In this document: in pieces, positions 1 to 7,990 of the stretch
How the letters are laid out: every line of letters starts with the position of its first letter
How positions within the stretch are numbered: position 1 is the stretch's first letter
Source: Planctomycetaceae bacterium
GTDB lineage: Bacteria; Planctomycetota; Phycisphaerae; Phycisphaerales; SM1A02
Length of the DNA: 42,129 nt
Assembly (NCBI GenBank): GCA_947441435.1
Contig: CANETX010000003.1
Location: 1 to 42,129 of the forward strand
Direction: 5' to 3'
Notes under the pieces: generated by a model
Told to the model about the DNA's origin: nothing
What the model saw: only the letters and a program-made list of their open reading frames with translations
The model's database searches: none
Position numbers and translations under genes: made by a program

Positions 1-242
1 AGCACGGTCTCCCCATAGCGTGCTGCGTCGACTGCGGCCTGGATCGTTCGGTACTCGGCGGGAACCTGACGGGCCCCCGTGATCGGGAGCACCGAACTCA
101 TGGGTTCCGTCGCGGCGCCGGTCTTCGAGATGAAGAGCCCGCGTCCGAAGGACGCAACGGCCAGACCGCCCAAAAGAAGGAGGACCGCGGCGTGGCTAAC
201 CATTCTCCCTGCACCGCCCCTATGAACATCAGACTTCGCCAT
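1..242 (-). CDS. Partial N-terminus of a secreted/membrane-anchored protein, probably right-handed beta-helix (truncated by window edge)
   Basis: Reverse strand reads MAKSDVHRGGAGRMVSHAAVLLLLGGLAVASFGRG...RQVPAEYRTIQAAVDAARYGETVL; hydrophobic N-terminus plus the VPxEYxTIQAAVDAAxxGxTVL signature typical of parallel beta-helix proteins. Alternative start at 203. Confidence 0.5.
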   Translation of the reverse strand, partial: MAKSDVHRGGAGRMVSHAAVLLLLGGLAVASFGRGLFISKTGAATEPMSSVLPITGARQVPAEYRTIQAAVDAARYGETV

Positions 243-437
243 GCCGTCGGTCCTCCAACTTCGGTTCCAATCCATCATGACTAGAAGGTCCAATTCACCC
301 CTTGAGGGGGCAAGCGGGACCACGACTTTCACCCGAGATTTCGGGTTGCGCAGATGCATCGGTCGACGGCGGGGGCGACTTTGGCCGACTTGCCAAATTG
401 CCAATTTTCTGCCCCCTTGACCTACTCTTTGCGCAGA

Positions 438-2768
438 ATGGCCCTTCCGACCCGGTTCGGCATGAGCGCCCTGAGGCGGCTCGCCCCCCTGCTCCTCGCG
501 GTGGTCGCCGGGTGCGGTGGGGAGGCGCAGGAGCCACCCCGTGTGCTCGCCCCTTCCATTCGAGCGCAGGATCTCGTGACGTGGCTTGATGAGGGGGCAG
601 TGGACGGTCGCACTCTCGACTGGGCCGCGATCGATGCCGCCCACGACCGCTACCTCGTGCGTGCGCTCGCGGATCGCATCGTCGCCCGTGATCGCATCAC
701 CGAGCTCTATCGAACGTTCGACGGCGACGCGAGTGGACACGTGCCTTCGCGCGAACGATGGAACGCGGCGCGGTCCTCTGCGGCAATTGCGCGCGACTTC
801 GAAGCGATGATCGCCCGGCAGGACGAGGCTCTGCTCAATGAGCTCGTGCAGGTGCCGGGGATGAACGGCGAGATCAGCGCATACCTGATCGCGCGGCGCT
901 CGCTCGACCGAATTGCGCAACGCTTCGCGCTCGCGCGCACCAGGACCAACGTCACCGCGCGCTACCCGAATGCGATCGACGCTGCCCTCAAGGGGATGCG
1001 TGGGACCCCCGCTCCCGATCCCGCTGCACTGCGCGCGTTCGTCCGAGAGTCTGCGCAGCGGCTCGTGCCCATCGGCGACCAGTGGTGGGACAACACCGTA
1101 AAGGCCACACTTCTCATTCTGGAGGGGGCAATCCCACCGTCGCCGAAGACTCTCCCCGAAGAGGCGCAGGCGTCGGCGAGGGTCTTGAACACTGAAGCGT
1201 CCGCGATTGTGGTCGCATCTGCCAGCGAGTGCGTTCGCGCGGAGCTTGCAGTCTTCGAGCGGGCCAAGGCGGATCCCCATACCCCCCTCACCCGACGGGC
1301 CATCGACGATGGCGTCGAGGAAGTGTTCAACTCGCTCGCGCGGCCAGGCGCGGTGAGCGATCTCGACAAGGCGTTCACCATCGCCCACTCGCTCGACACG
1401 GGATCGGATGCGACTCGGCGTCAGGTCGAATCGATGCGGCTTGCGTGGCGACAGCAGTGGAACATCATCTTGAACACGGGCGAGCCGAACGAGGTCACCG
1501 ACAAGAGCGTCGACGCGGCGATGAGGACGAAGGTTCGACTGCTCGCGCTCTTTCCCGCCGCGACCGACAAGGCGCGAATCAACGGCGAACTGCAGGAAGA
1601 TCCTCCCCCGCCCCCTCCCGTCGACCCCGCCGACGCCGAGGCGGCCGAAACCTACGCGGACGTCTCCCTCTACGCGAATTGGGTGAACGCCGCACTTGCG
1701 CCTCCAGCCCCGACGCGCGAGGTATTGCGGACGGTCGCTCGCATGGCCCGCCTCGACAGGTCGCAGGAGGACTTGTTCGTCGAGGATGCCCGTCACGATT
1801 GGACTGCGGCGCTCATCCGCTTGAACACGAACGTGCGCGAAGCTGAGGAGACGATTGGGCCGGCGATCGAGTACCTCGGCGATCCCAAGGAGTTCGAGCG
1901 GCTGCTGACGGTCGTCATGACGAAGTGCATCGAGGGACCACGCGCCGCCGGCGCTGCCGTCGACGATGCCATCGCCGAGAGCCTGGCACTCCGTGCCGAT
2001 GCCTTCCACGGTCGGTCCGAACCCGCCGCGAGCCTCTATCGCATGTACCGCGTCCTCCCGCCGCCGCCGCGCGCGTGGGAGACGGCGGGCCACAACGAAG
2101 TGCGCTGCTTCGGCGCAGTCGCCCGTGGGAGCGCCGCGGAACTCGCACTCGACCGCGAACTCGGCGGCGCGACGCAGGCAGTGCTCGTCGACCTCATCGT
2201 CGAGCACCGCGACGAGTTGGTGCAGGCCGCTGCGGCTGCGATTGTGGCACGCTCCACACTCGTGCGCGCTGGTGCCGCGGTCCTTGTCGCCCACCGAGAC
2301 GACCCCGCTCGGGCCAAGGATCGCGTCCGAGAGTTGACCGCCACCTTCTTCCAGCAGTGTGAACCGTGGACTGATCTGCAGGCGACGATCGTCGATCGCG
2401 CGTGCGAACTCCTGTCCGAAGACGAGTGCGAGCAACTGCGCTACCGACGGGCGCAGTCGCGGTTCCCCGAGATCTTGGGGTCCGGCGCCTCCTCGTTCGC
2501 CGTCGATGGCCGCCGCGCCCGCGAGCTGGCCGGCGAAGCGCTCGCCGTCGACGATGCCGCGCTCGACCGTGCGTTGCGCGCTGACGACCTCGCCCTCGTC
2601 GCGGCCATAGAGGTGGCGATCGCGCGCCGCCCCGGTGGGCAGCCCTCGCTGACAGAAGTCAATCGGCTCGCAATCACCGACGAAGCCCTCGTCGAACAGT
2701 CGCGACGGCGCATCGACCGCGCGGTCCGCGCGAAGCGCGACCTCGAACTCCGGCGCCCGGCTCGCTAG
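438..2768 (+). CDS. Hypothetical lipoprotein
   Basis: Long ORF; start at 438 or 462 gives MSALRRLAPLLLAVVAGCGGEAQ, a lipobox-like signal. No recognised domain. Confidence 0.7.
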   Translation: MALPTRFGMSALRRLAPLLLAVVAGCGGEAQEPPRVLAPSIRAQDLVTWLDEGAVDGRTLDWAAIDAAHDRYLVRALADRIVARDRITELYRTFDGDASGHVPSRERWNAARSSAAIARDFEAMIARQDEALLNELVQVPGMNGEISAYLIARRSLDRIAQRFALARTRTNVTARYPNAIDAALKGMRGTPAPDPAALRAFVRESAQRLVPIGDQWWDNTVKATLLILEGAIPPSPKTLPEEAQASARVLNTEASAIVVASASECVRAELAVFERAKADPHTPLTRRAIDDGVEEVFNSLARPGAVSDLDKAFTIAHSLDTGSDATRRQVESMRLAWRQQWNIILNTGEPNEVTDKSVDAAMRTKVRLLALFPAATDKARINGELQEDPPPPPPVDPADAEAAETYADVSLYANWVNAALAPPAPTREVLRTVARMARLDRSQEDLFVEDARHDWTAALIRLNTNVREAEETIGPAIEYLGDPKEFERLLTVVMTKCIEGPRAAGAAVDDAIAESLALRADAFHGRSEPAASLYRMYRVLPPPPRAWETAGHNEVRCFGAVARGSAAELALDRELGGATQAVLVDLIVEHRDELVQAAAAAIVARSTLVRAGAAVLVAHRDDPARAKDRVRELTATFFQQCEPWTDLQATIVDRACELLSEDECEQLRYRRAQSRFPEILGSGASSFAVDGRRARELAGEALAVDDAALDRALRADDLALVAAIEVAIARRPGGQPSLTEVNRLAITDEALVEQSRRRIDRAVRAKRDLELRRPAR

Positions 2769-2789
2769 CGCGCGCAGAAAACTCCATGA

Positions 2790-2830
2790 TGTGTGGCGAA
2801 TCGGCCCATTTTGGGCCTCTTTCGCACACA
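2790..2830. terminator. Two-tier palindrome between convergent genes (candidate bidirectional terminator)
   Basis: tgtgtggcgaa-tc-ggcccattttgggcc-tct-ttcgcacaca; outer arms about 10 bp (one bulge), inner ggccca/tgggcc. Confidence 0.5.
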
Positions 2831-2881
2831 AGACGCGATACTGCGCGCCATGCGCAATCTCGATCTGCGCCCACTGACGCG

Positions 2882-3634
2882 CTAGCGCGTCGCCGCGACC
2901 TTCTTCATGATGAACAGGTAGTTGAATCCGCGGAGGAAGAAGTTGCCCTCCTCCGCGGCCTTCTTGAAGTTCCCCTTCGCGAGCGTCGCGTTGTTGCGGA
3001 CGACGCTGATGACGTCGATGGGGCGAAAGTGCCCTCGCAGCCGCGCGAAGAGTTCAAAGCCGATTGGCATGAATGTGCCATTGCCCGCTCCCTTCTCGCC
3101 GCGGCGCCGTCGCCAGGAGTCGCTGACATAGAGCGCGACGTACCGGCGGTCCTTGAGGACGCGGTGCATCTCTGAAATCACACGGTCCATCGCCGCGTAG
3201 TAGGCGCGACCGCCATCTTCCCCCGAGGCATCGAGTTTCCCAATGCAGCGCGAGTCATCCGAGTACTCGACATGCGTCGAGTACGGCGGATCGACGAACA
3301 CGAAGTCAACCGAGGCATCTTCAAGAGGCAGTTTTCGCGCGTCAGCGGACTGGATGTCAGGCCGCGCGGGAACGAGATCGAAGCCGATCCCGGATCGACC
3401 GAGGTCGGTGCACACATCGAGCGTGGTCCCACTGCCGCACATCGGGTCGAGCACCTTGTCCCCCTCGCGCGTGTACCGCTGCAGCAACTGCCAGATGATC
3501 CACGATGGGGTCGCGCCGATGTAGTCCTTGTCCCCCTGCATTCGCGACCCGCTCGGCGAGTCGTAATGCTGGCTCGGGTACTCCCAGAGCGTGGTCGTCT
3601 GAAGGCGAAGCGGAGGGCGCTTCAGGAACGCCAC
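2882..3634 (-). CDS. Site-specific DNA methyltransferase (N6-A/N4-C type), orphan
   Basis: Motif I-like LDPMCGSGTTLDVCTDLGRSGIGFDL and motif IV DPPYSTHVEYS; no restriction endonuclease nearby. Confidence 0.8.
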   Translation of the reverse strand: MAFLKRPPLRLQTTTLWEYPSQHYDSPSGSRMQGDKDYIGATPSWIIWQLLQRYTREGDKVLDPMCGSGTTLDVCTDLGRSGIGFDLVPARPDIQSADARKLPLEDASVDFVFVDPPYSTHVEYSDDSRCIGKLDASGEDGGRAYYAAMDRVISEMHRVLKDRRYVALYVSDSWRRRRGEKGAGNGTFMPIGFELFARLRGHFRPIDVISVVRNNATLAKGNFKKAAEEGNFFLRGFNYLFIMKKVAATR

Positions 3635-4161
3635 GAGCCCACCAGCACCGAGAGGTCTCGGCCATCGACGACGCCGTCGCGATCAAGATCGGCCGCGCAC
3701 GCCGAGCCCGGCTGGCACGGTCCCCACGCGGCGAGAATCGCGGCGAGATCCGCGGAGTCAACTCGACCGTCGCGATTGATGTCCGAGCGCTCGAACGAGC
3801 GGACGATCACGATCTGCTGGATCTCCACCACAAGTTCGCCTCGGCTCACGGTGACCGTCGCTACCGTCTTCGCGGCACCATCCTCCGGAATGAGGACGAG
3901 GAATGGAATCTCGACTTCGTCCGGGGCGTCGCCCGCCGCCGGGGATCCCGTCACGACTGCGCAGGCATGGGCCGAGTCGACGTCTACGGACCATTCGCCT
4001 GACGCGGCTGCGTCATCGTGCACGACGATCGTTCTGGCGTGAAGCGATTTCGGTGGGCCGACGACTTCGAGGTCGGGAGCGGCATCAACGACCACCACGA
4101 GAGCCCCCGCGATCAGTCCCGCAATCAGTCGGCTCGGCACCATGGGGGCAATCGTACTCAT
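3622..4161 (-). CDS. Secreted protein with C-terminal dockerin-like repeats
   Basis: C-terminus DINRDGRVDSADLAAILAAWGPCQPGSACAADLDRDGVVDGRDLSVLVGSW; start MSTIAPMVPSRLIAGLIAGALVVVVDA. Overlaps the methyltransferase start by 13 nt. Confidence 0.75.
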   Translation of the reverse strand: MSTIAPMVPSRLIAGLIAGALVVVVDAAPDLEVVGPPKSLHARTIVVHDDAAASGEWSVDVDSAHACAVVTGSPAAGDAPDEVEIPFLVLIPEDGAAKTVATVTVSRGELVVEIQQIVIVRSFERSDINRDGRVDSADLAAILAAWGPCQPGSACAADLDRDGVVDGRDLSVLVGSWRS

Positions 4162-4168
4162 CACAAAC

Positions 4169-4930
4169 TCACCCCACGCGCATGTCGATGTCGATGTCGC
4201 CCCCCTGCGGGAGTCGCGACGCAAGCAGCGCCTTGAACTTCACTGGATCGACTCGCGAGGGGATCTTGCCGATCACCACGACTTGGCGCTTGTGCTCGTA
4301 GTCGTCGGCGCTCGCGACTCGGCCGCCGTGCTGCCGAATCACCGCCAACAGCGCGAGAAGCGTCGCCTTCGAGTCGGCGCGTGTGGGGAGTTTGAGTCGA
4401 ATTCGGTAGCCGACGCTCGAGTCGAGCCAGAAGATCAGGAGCCACGCGAACAGGGTGAAGAACACCCCCATCGCCAGCTGACCGAGGCCGCAGGCGAGGC
4501 CGATCACCACGACCATGATGGCCTTGCCGGTCGTCTTGGGATTCTCGAGGATCGTGCGGAAGCGAATGAGACCGCCGATGCCGAAGACGACGAGGGCCAT
4601 GGTCGGCTCGACCCGAACGAGTTCCGAAACGGTTGCGCCGACGAGGGCGAGAACGATCAGCGTGTTGCGCCGTTCGAGGTCCTCGACGGGATCGCCCTTG
4701 CCGGAGCGCCTCGGATGCCATGCGATTGCGAAGCCGCAGCCCGCCGCCACAACAAGCCCGAGAAGCAGCGAGAAGATGAACCACGGATTCGTGAAGTGGC
4801 TCAATGAGTCTGCAATTCCGTGCGCCCCGAGTTTCGCCGATGCCTGCTGCTGGTCGAAGAGCGGGATGAGCGACGCCGTCTTGTCCCCGAGTGCGACGAT
4901 CGGCGTCCATGCGCAAAGTGGTTCCAACAT
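4169..4930 (-). CDS. MgtC/DUF4956-like membrane protein
   Basis: Several TM segments; ERRNTLIVLALVGATVSELVRVEPTMALVVFGIGGLIRFRTILENPKTTGKAIMVVVIGLACGLGQ resembles the R-F-R-T/GLACG core of this group. Confidence 0.6.
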   Translation of the reverse strand: MLEPLCAWTPIVALGDKTASLIPLFDQQQASAKLGAHGIADSLSHFTNPWFIFSLLLGLVVAAGCGFAIAWHPRRSGKGDPVEDLERRNTLIVLALVGATVSELVRVEPTMALVVFGIGGLIRFRTILENPKTTGKAIMVVVIGLACGLGQLAMGVFFTLFAWLLIFWLDSSVGYRIRLKLPTRADSKATLLALLAVIRQHGGRVASADDYEHKRQVVVIGKIPSRVDPVKFKALLASRLPQGGDIDIDMRVG

Positions 4931-4955
4931 CGTGGCGCTATTCTCACATGAGTCC

Positions 4956-6161
4956 ATGAATTCGTCCAACCCACGCGGACTCCCGCTACTTCTCCTCGTG
5001 CTCGGGATCCTCGGCGCTCTCGCCGGCTGCCCTCCGCTCGACGAATCCAACAAGAAGACGCCCCCGAGCGAGGCGCACTTTGATTCGGGAGCTCATCAGC
5101 GGCAACATGGCAAGGACGCAAAGTCGGAAAGCGACCCGGCGTCCGCCCCCGCAGCCGCCGACGCCAAGCGCGAGCACGGCCACGACCTCCCCAAGACCGC
5201 GACCCACTGGTACTGCACCATGCACGGAAAACCGGCGGGGAACAGCGTCCACGGCATCGACGAAAACGGAACGGTGCTTGGGGCCATCCTCGAAGCCGTC
5301 CCCGAATCCGCCGGGGGCAATGCCAAGGGAGTGCGCGGCATGCTCCATCTCGGCGAGCACGGACTCCTTGTCGTCAGCGCGAACCTCGCGGACACGCGAC
5401 TCATTCGCTACGGCCCGCCGGCGTCCGATGGAACCCTCCCGTTCGTGAGCCTCTTTGCGCAGAAGGCGCTCAAGAACCCCGACCTCGTGCACTCGTACGC
5501 CCTCGCGGTCGGCGCCGATGGCACGGTCTACGCCTCGAATCAGGACACGAACACGGTCAGCGCGTACGCGGGAATCGGCACCGCACAACCGGGCGCTCCT
5601 CTCGATGTTCCCAAGGAGATCGCGGGGCTCGGGATTCCCGCTGGCACCATCGTGCCGAGCCGCGTCGTCTCTCCCCAAGGCATCACCGAAATCCGTGGGA
5701 TCGCCATCGGCGCTGATGGTCTCCTCTATGTCTGCGATCGAGGCGCCGCCCAGGTCGTCGTCTTCGATCCGAAGACTGGACTTCGTCTGCGTGTCCTCGC
5801 GGACGAGTCGCATGGACTTGTCCACCCGATTCAGCTGCTGTTCGCACCCGATGGTCACACGGTCTACTTGACGGACAACGGGATGCCGGGGATTTTTCGG
5901 ATCGACACGGCGACGGGCGCGATCATCCTCTTTGCGAACCGTTCGACCGGCTGCCCCGAACTTCCGAGTTCACTCGCGATGGACAAGGACCATCTCTATG
6001 TGGGCGACCGCAAGAAGCAGGAGATCCTTCGGTTCAAGCTCGCAACCGGCGAGCCTGATCACACCCCCTTCGCGCAACTCCCCGACGCTCCCGAGTTCAT
6101 GATTCCGGCGTCGCTGCTTCCGGCGATCCCTCAGTCCCCGAAGGCGAAGGCTGACGACTGA
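4956..6161 (+). CDS. Lipoprotein with NHL/SMP-30-like beta-propeller
   Basis: MNSSNPRGLPLLLLVLGILGALAGC lipobox; repeats such as GIAIGADGLLYVCDRGAAQVVVFDPKTG and LLFAPDGHTVYLTDNGMPGIFRIDTATG. Start chosen inside ORF 4515..6161. Confidence 0.8.
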   Translation: MNSSNPRGLPLLLLVLGILGALAGCPPLDESNKKTPPSEAHFDSGAHQRQHGKDAKSESDPASAPAAADAKREHGHDLPKTATHWYCTMHGKPAGNSVHGIDENGTVLGAILEAVPESAGGNAKGVRGMLHLGEHGLLVVSANLADTRLIRYGPPASDGTLPFVSLFAQKALKNPDLVHSYALAVGADGTVYASNQDTNTVSAYAGIGTAQPGAPLDVPKEIAGLGIPAGTIVPSRVVSPQGITEIRGIAIGADGLLYVCDRGAAQVVVFDPKTGLRLRVLADESHGLVHPIQLLFAPDGHTVYLTDNGMPGIFRIDTATGAIILFANRSTGCPELPSSLAMDKDHLYVGDRKKQEILRFKLATGEPDHTPFAQLPDAPEFMIPASLLPAIPQSPKAKADD

Positions 6162-6173
6162 CCCGCAGGTCGA
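6073..6173 (+). repeat. Direct repeat copy A (end of the lipoprotein gene)
   Basis: 6073-6123 is identical over 51 bp to 7890-7940; the next 50 bp align without gaps to 7941-7990 but are diverged. Confidence 0.95.
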
Positions 6174-6201
6174 GGGGGGAATCGGCTCCCCGCGAGACGG
6201 G

Positions 6202-6453
6202 TTGTTTGAGGTTGCTTGTGTCGCCACGGGCTACCGGCTTGGGCGACGGCGCGGAGATTCCCGGATGGTCGTGCCATACGATCCGACGCGAGTGGATGAG
6301 GCCAGCCTGCACTTCGATGACACCGCGCGCCGCACTCAGGCGCGCGATTTCGCAGTGACGACCCAGCCCGAGGGCGCGGGCTGCAAGGAGTGCGACCTCA
6401 GAATGATGTGCTACGCGGACGGGATCATTCGACGCCAGGCGGGTGTGGCGTGA
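6202..6453 (+). pseudogene. C-terminal fragment resembling an Fe-S PD-(D/E)XK nuclease/UvrD-type helicase
   Basis: Ends ...TQARDFAVTTQPEGAGCKECDLRMMCYADGIIRRQAGVA; CxxCx5C cluster typical of the C-terminus of RecB/AddB/Cas4-like nuclease domains. Stop overlaps the next start (GTGA). Confidence 0.5.
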
Positions 6454-7877
6454 AGGCCGCCGATCTGCGCATCGTGATCCAGGAAGGCGAGGGAACGACC
6501 CTCGAGTTCAAGCAGAGCCTTCCCGGATCCTTGGCCAGGGATCTCGTCGCAATGGCGAACACGATTGGAGGGCGGCTCTTGCTCGGCGTGCGAGACGACG
6601 GCACGGTCGTCGGCGTGAAGGACGCCAACAGCCTCCGCGCCCGCATCCAGGACATGGCCCGCAACTGCGACCCGCCGGTCACTGTGCGCGTCGAGCCAGT
6701 TGGCGATGTCTTGGTGATCCATGTTCGAGAGAGTGAGGCCAAGCCTGTGCAGTGCAGCGATGGTTTCTTCTGGCGACAGGGAGCGGCGACCCAGAAGCTC
6801 AGCCGAAAGGAGATCCGCGACTTCTTCCGGACCGAGGGGGCGGTCCGCTTCGACCTCGCCCCCTGCCCCCGCTTCCGCTACCCACAGGACTTCGACCGTG
6901 CGAAGTATGACGCGTGGCTGAAACTCTCCGGCATCGCTGGCAAGCCGCGCACCGAAGACGTGCTCGTGAACATCGAGGCGGCTGAACGCGCCGGAGGCAA
7001 GCTCCTGTTCCGCAACGCCGGCGTGCTCTTCTTCGCGAAGGATGTGCGGCACTTTTTCAACCAGGCCTATCTCACTTGTCTGCTCGCCAAGGGCACAGAC
7101 AAGGTCCACATCCTCGACCGCAAGGATTTCGATGGAGGTGTCGTGTCTGACATCGAGGAAGCCCTGCGGTTCGTCGAGCGCAATACCCGCACGGCCTATC
7201 GAATCGAGCGCCTCCAGCGCGAGAACATCCCCGAGTACCCAATGAAGGCGCTGCGCGAGGCGATCACCAACGCGGTGATGCACCGCGACTGGTTCATCGA
7301 GGGCGCCAATGTGTTCGTCGAGATCTACACCGACCGCATCGAGGTCGTGAGCCCGGGCGGGCTTCCCAAGGGGATGACGCTCGCCGATCTCGGGCGCAAG
7401 AGCGTTCGCCGGAACGCTCTCATCGCGGATCTCCTTCATCACATCGACTTCATCGAGAAGGCGGGCACGGGGATCAAGCGCATCCGCAATGCGGCGCGCG
7501 ATGGTGGCTACCCGCAGCCGGAGTGGGAAGCCAACGGGTTCGTCACAACGATGTTCCGCCCGAACCCCGAGGTCCGGATCCGGTCGGAGGACCAGCGGAC
7601 CGGACATGTCGCCACCCAAGTACCCGACAAGTACCCGCCAAGTACCCGCCAAGTCCTGATTGCCCTCGACACAACTCCCGAACCGCTGGCGCGCGCGGTC
7701 TTGCAGAAGGCTTCGGGGCTCAGCAACCGAGAGCACTTTGTCAGCGAGCACCTCAAACCCCTTGTTGCCGCTGGCCTGATCGAGATGACAATTCCTGACA
7801 AGCCGCGCAGCAGCAGACAGTGCTACCGCCTGACCGGGACCGGCCGCGAGTTCTTGCAGACCGTGAAGCCGAAATGA
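6450..7877 (+). CDS. AlbA_2 (Schlafen-type) domain ATP-binding protein/transcriptional regulator
   Basis: N-terminus IQEGEGTTLEFKQSLPG...NTIGGRLLLGVRDDGTVVGV plus GHKL-type ATPase-like segment ALREAITNAVMHRDW...IEVVSPGGLPKGMTLADL...EKAGTGIKRI. Confidence 0.85.
   Translation: MKAADLRIVIQEGEGTTLEFKQSLPGSLARDLVAMANTIGGRLLLGVRDDGTVVGVKDANSLRARIQDMARNCDPPVTVRVEPVGDVLVIHVRESEAKPVQCSDGFFWRQGAATQKLSRKEIRDFFRTEGAVRFDLAPCPRFRYPQDFDRAKYDAWLKLSGIAGKPRTEDVLVNIEAAERAGGKLLFRNAGVLFFAKDVRHFFNQAYLTCLLAKGTDKVHILDRKDFDGGVVSDIEEALRFVERNTRTAYRIERLQRENIPEYPMKALREAITNAVMHRDWFIEGANVFVEIYTDRIEVVSPGGLPKGMTLADLGRKSVRRNALIADLLHHIDFIEKAGTGIKRIRNAARDGGYPQPEWEANGFVTTMFRPNPEVRIRSEDQRTGHVATQVPDKYPPSTRQVLIALDTTPEPLARAVLQKASGLSNREHFVSEHLKPLVAAGLIEMTIPDKPRSSRQCYRLTGTGREFLQTVKPK
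7617..7649 (+). repeat. 11-bp tandem repeat, three units, inside the AlbA_2 gene
   Basis: caagtacccga caagtacccgc caagtacccgc. Confidence 0.9.
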
Positions 7878-7889
7878 GGGCGGGGCCCC

Positions 7890-7990
7890 CGCAACTCCCC
7901 GACGCTCCCGAGTTCATGATTCCGGCGTCGCTGCTTCCGGTGGCTCCCCTCTCCCCGAAGTCGAAGGCGGACGAGTAACCCGCAGGTCGA
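7890..7990 (+). repeat. Direct repeat copy B (overlaps the 3' end of the RlmK-like gene)
   Basis: See copy A; plus-strand translation gives QLPDAPEFMIPASLLPVAPLSPKSKADE*, an allele of the lipoprotein C-terminus. Confidence 0.95.

Noticed and set aside
4515-4955. N-terminal 147-residue extension of the NHL lipoprotein ORF
   Set aside because: Antisense to the DUF4956-like gene; lipobox start at 4956 is far more plausible.
6411-7751. 446-aa antisense ORF across the AlbA_2 gene
   Set aside because: High-GC antisense open frame; composition lacks domain signatures while the sense strand encodes a clear AlbA_2/ATPase protein.
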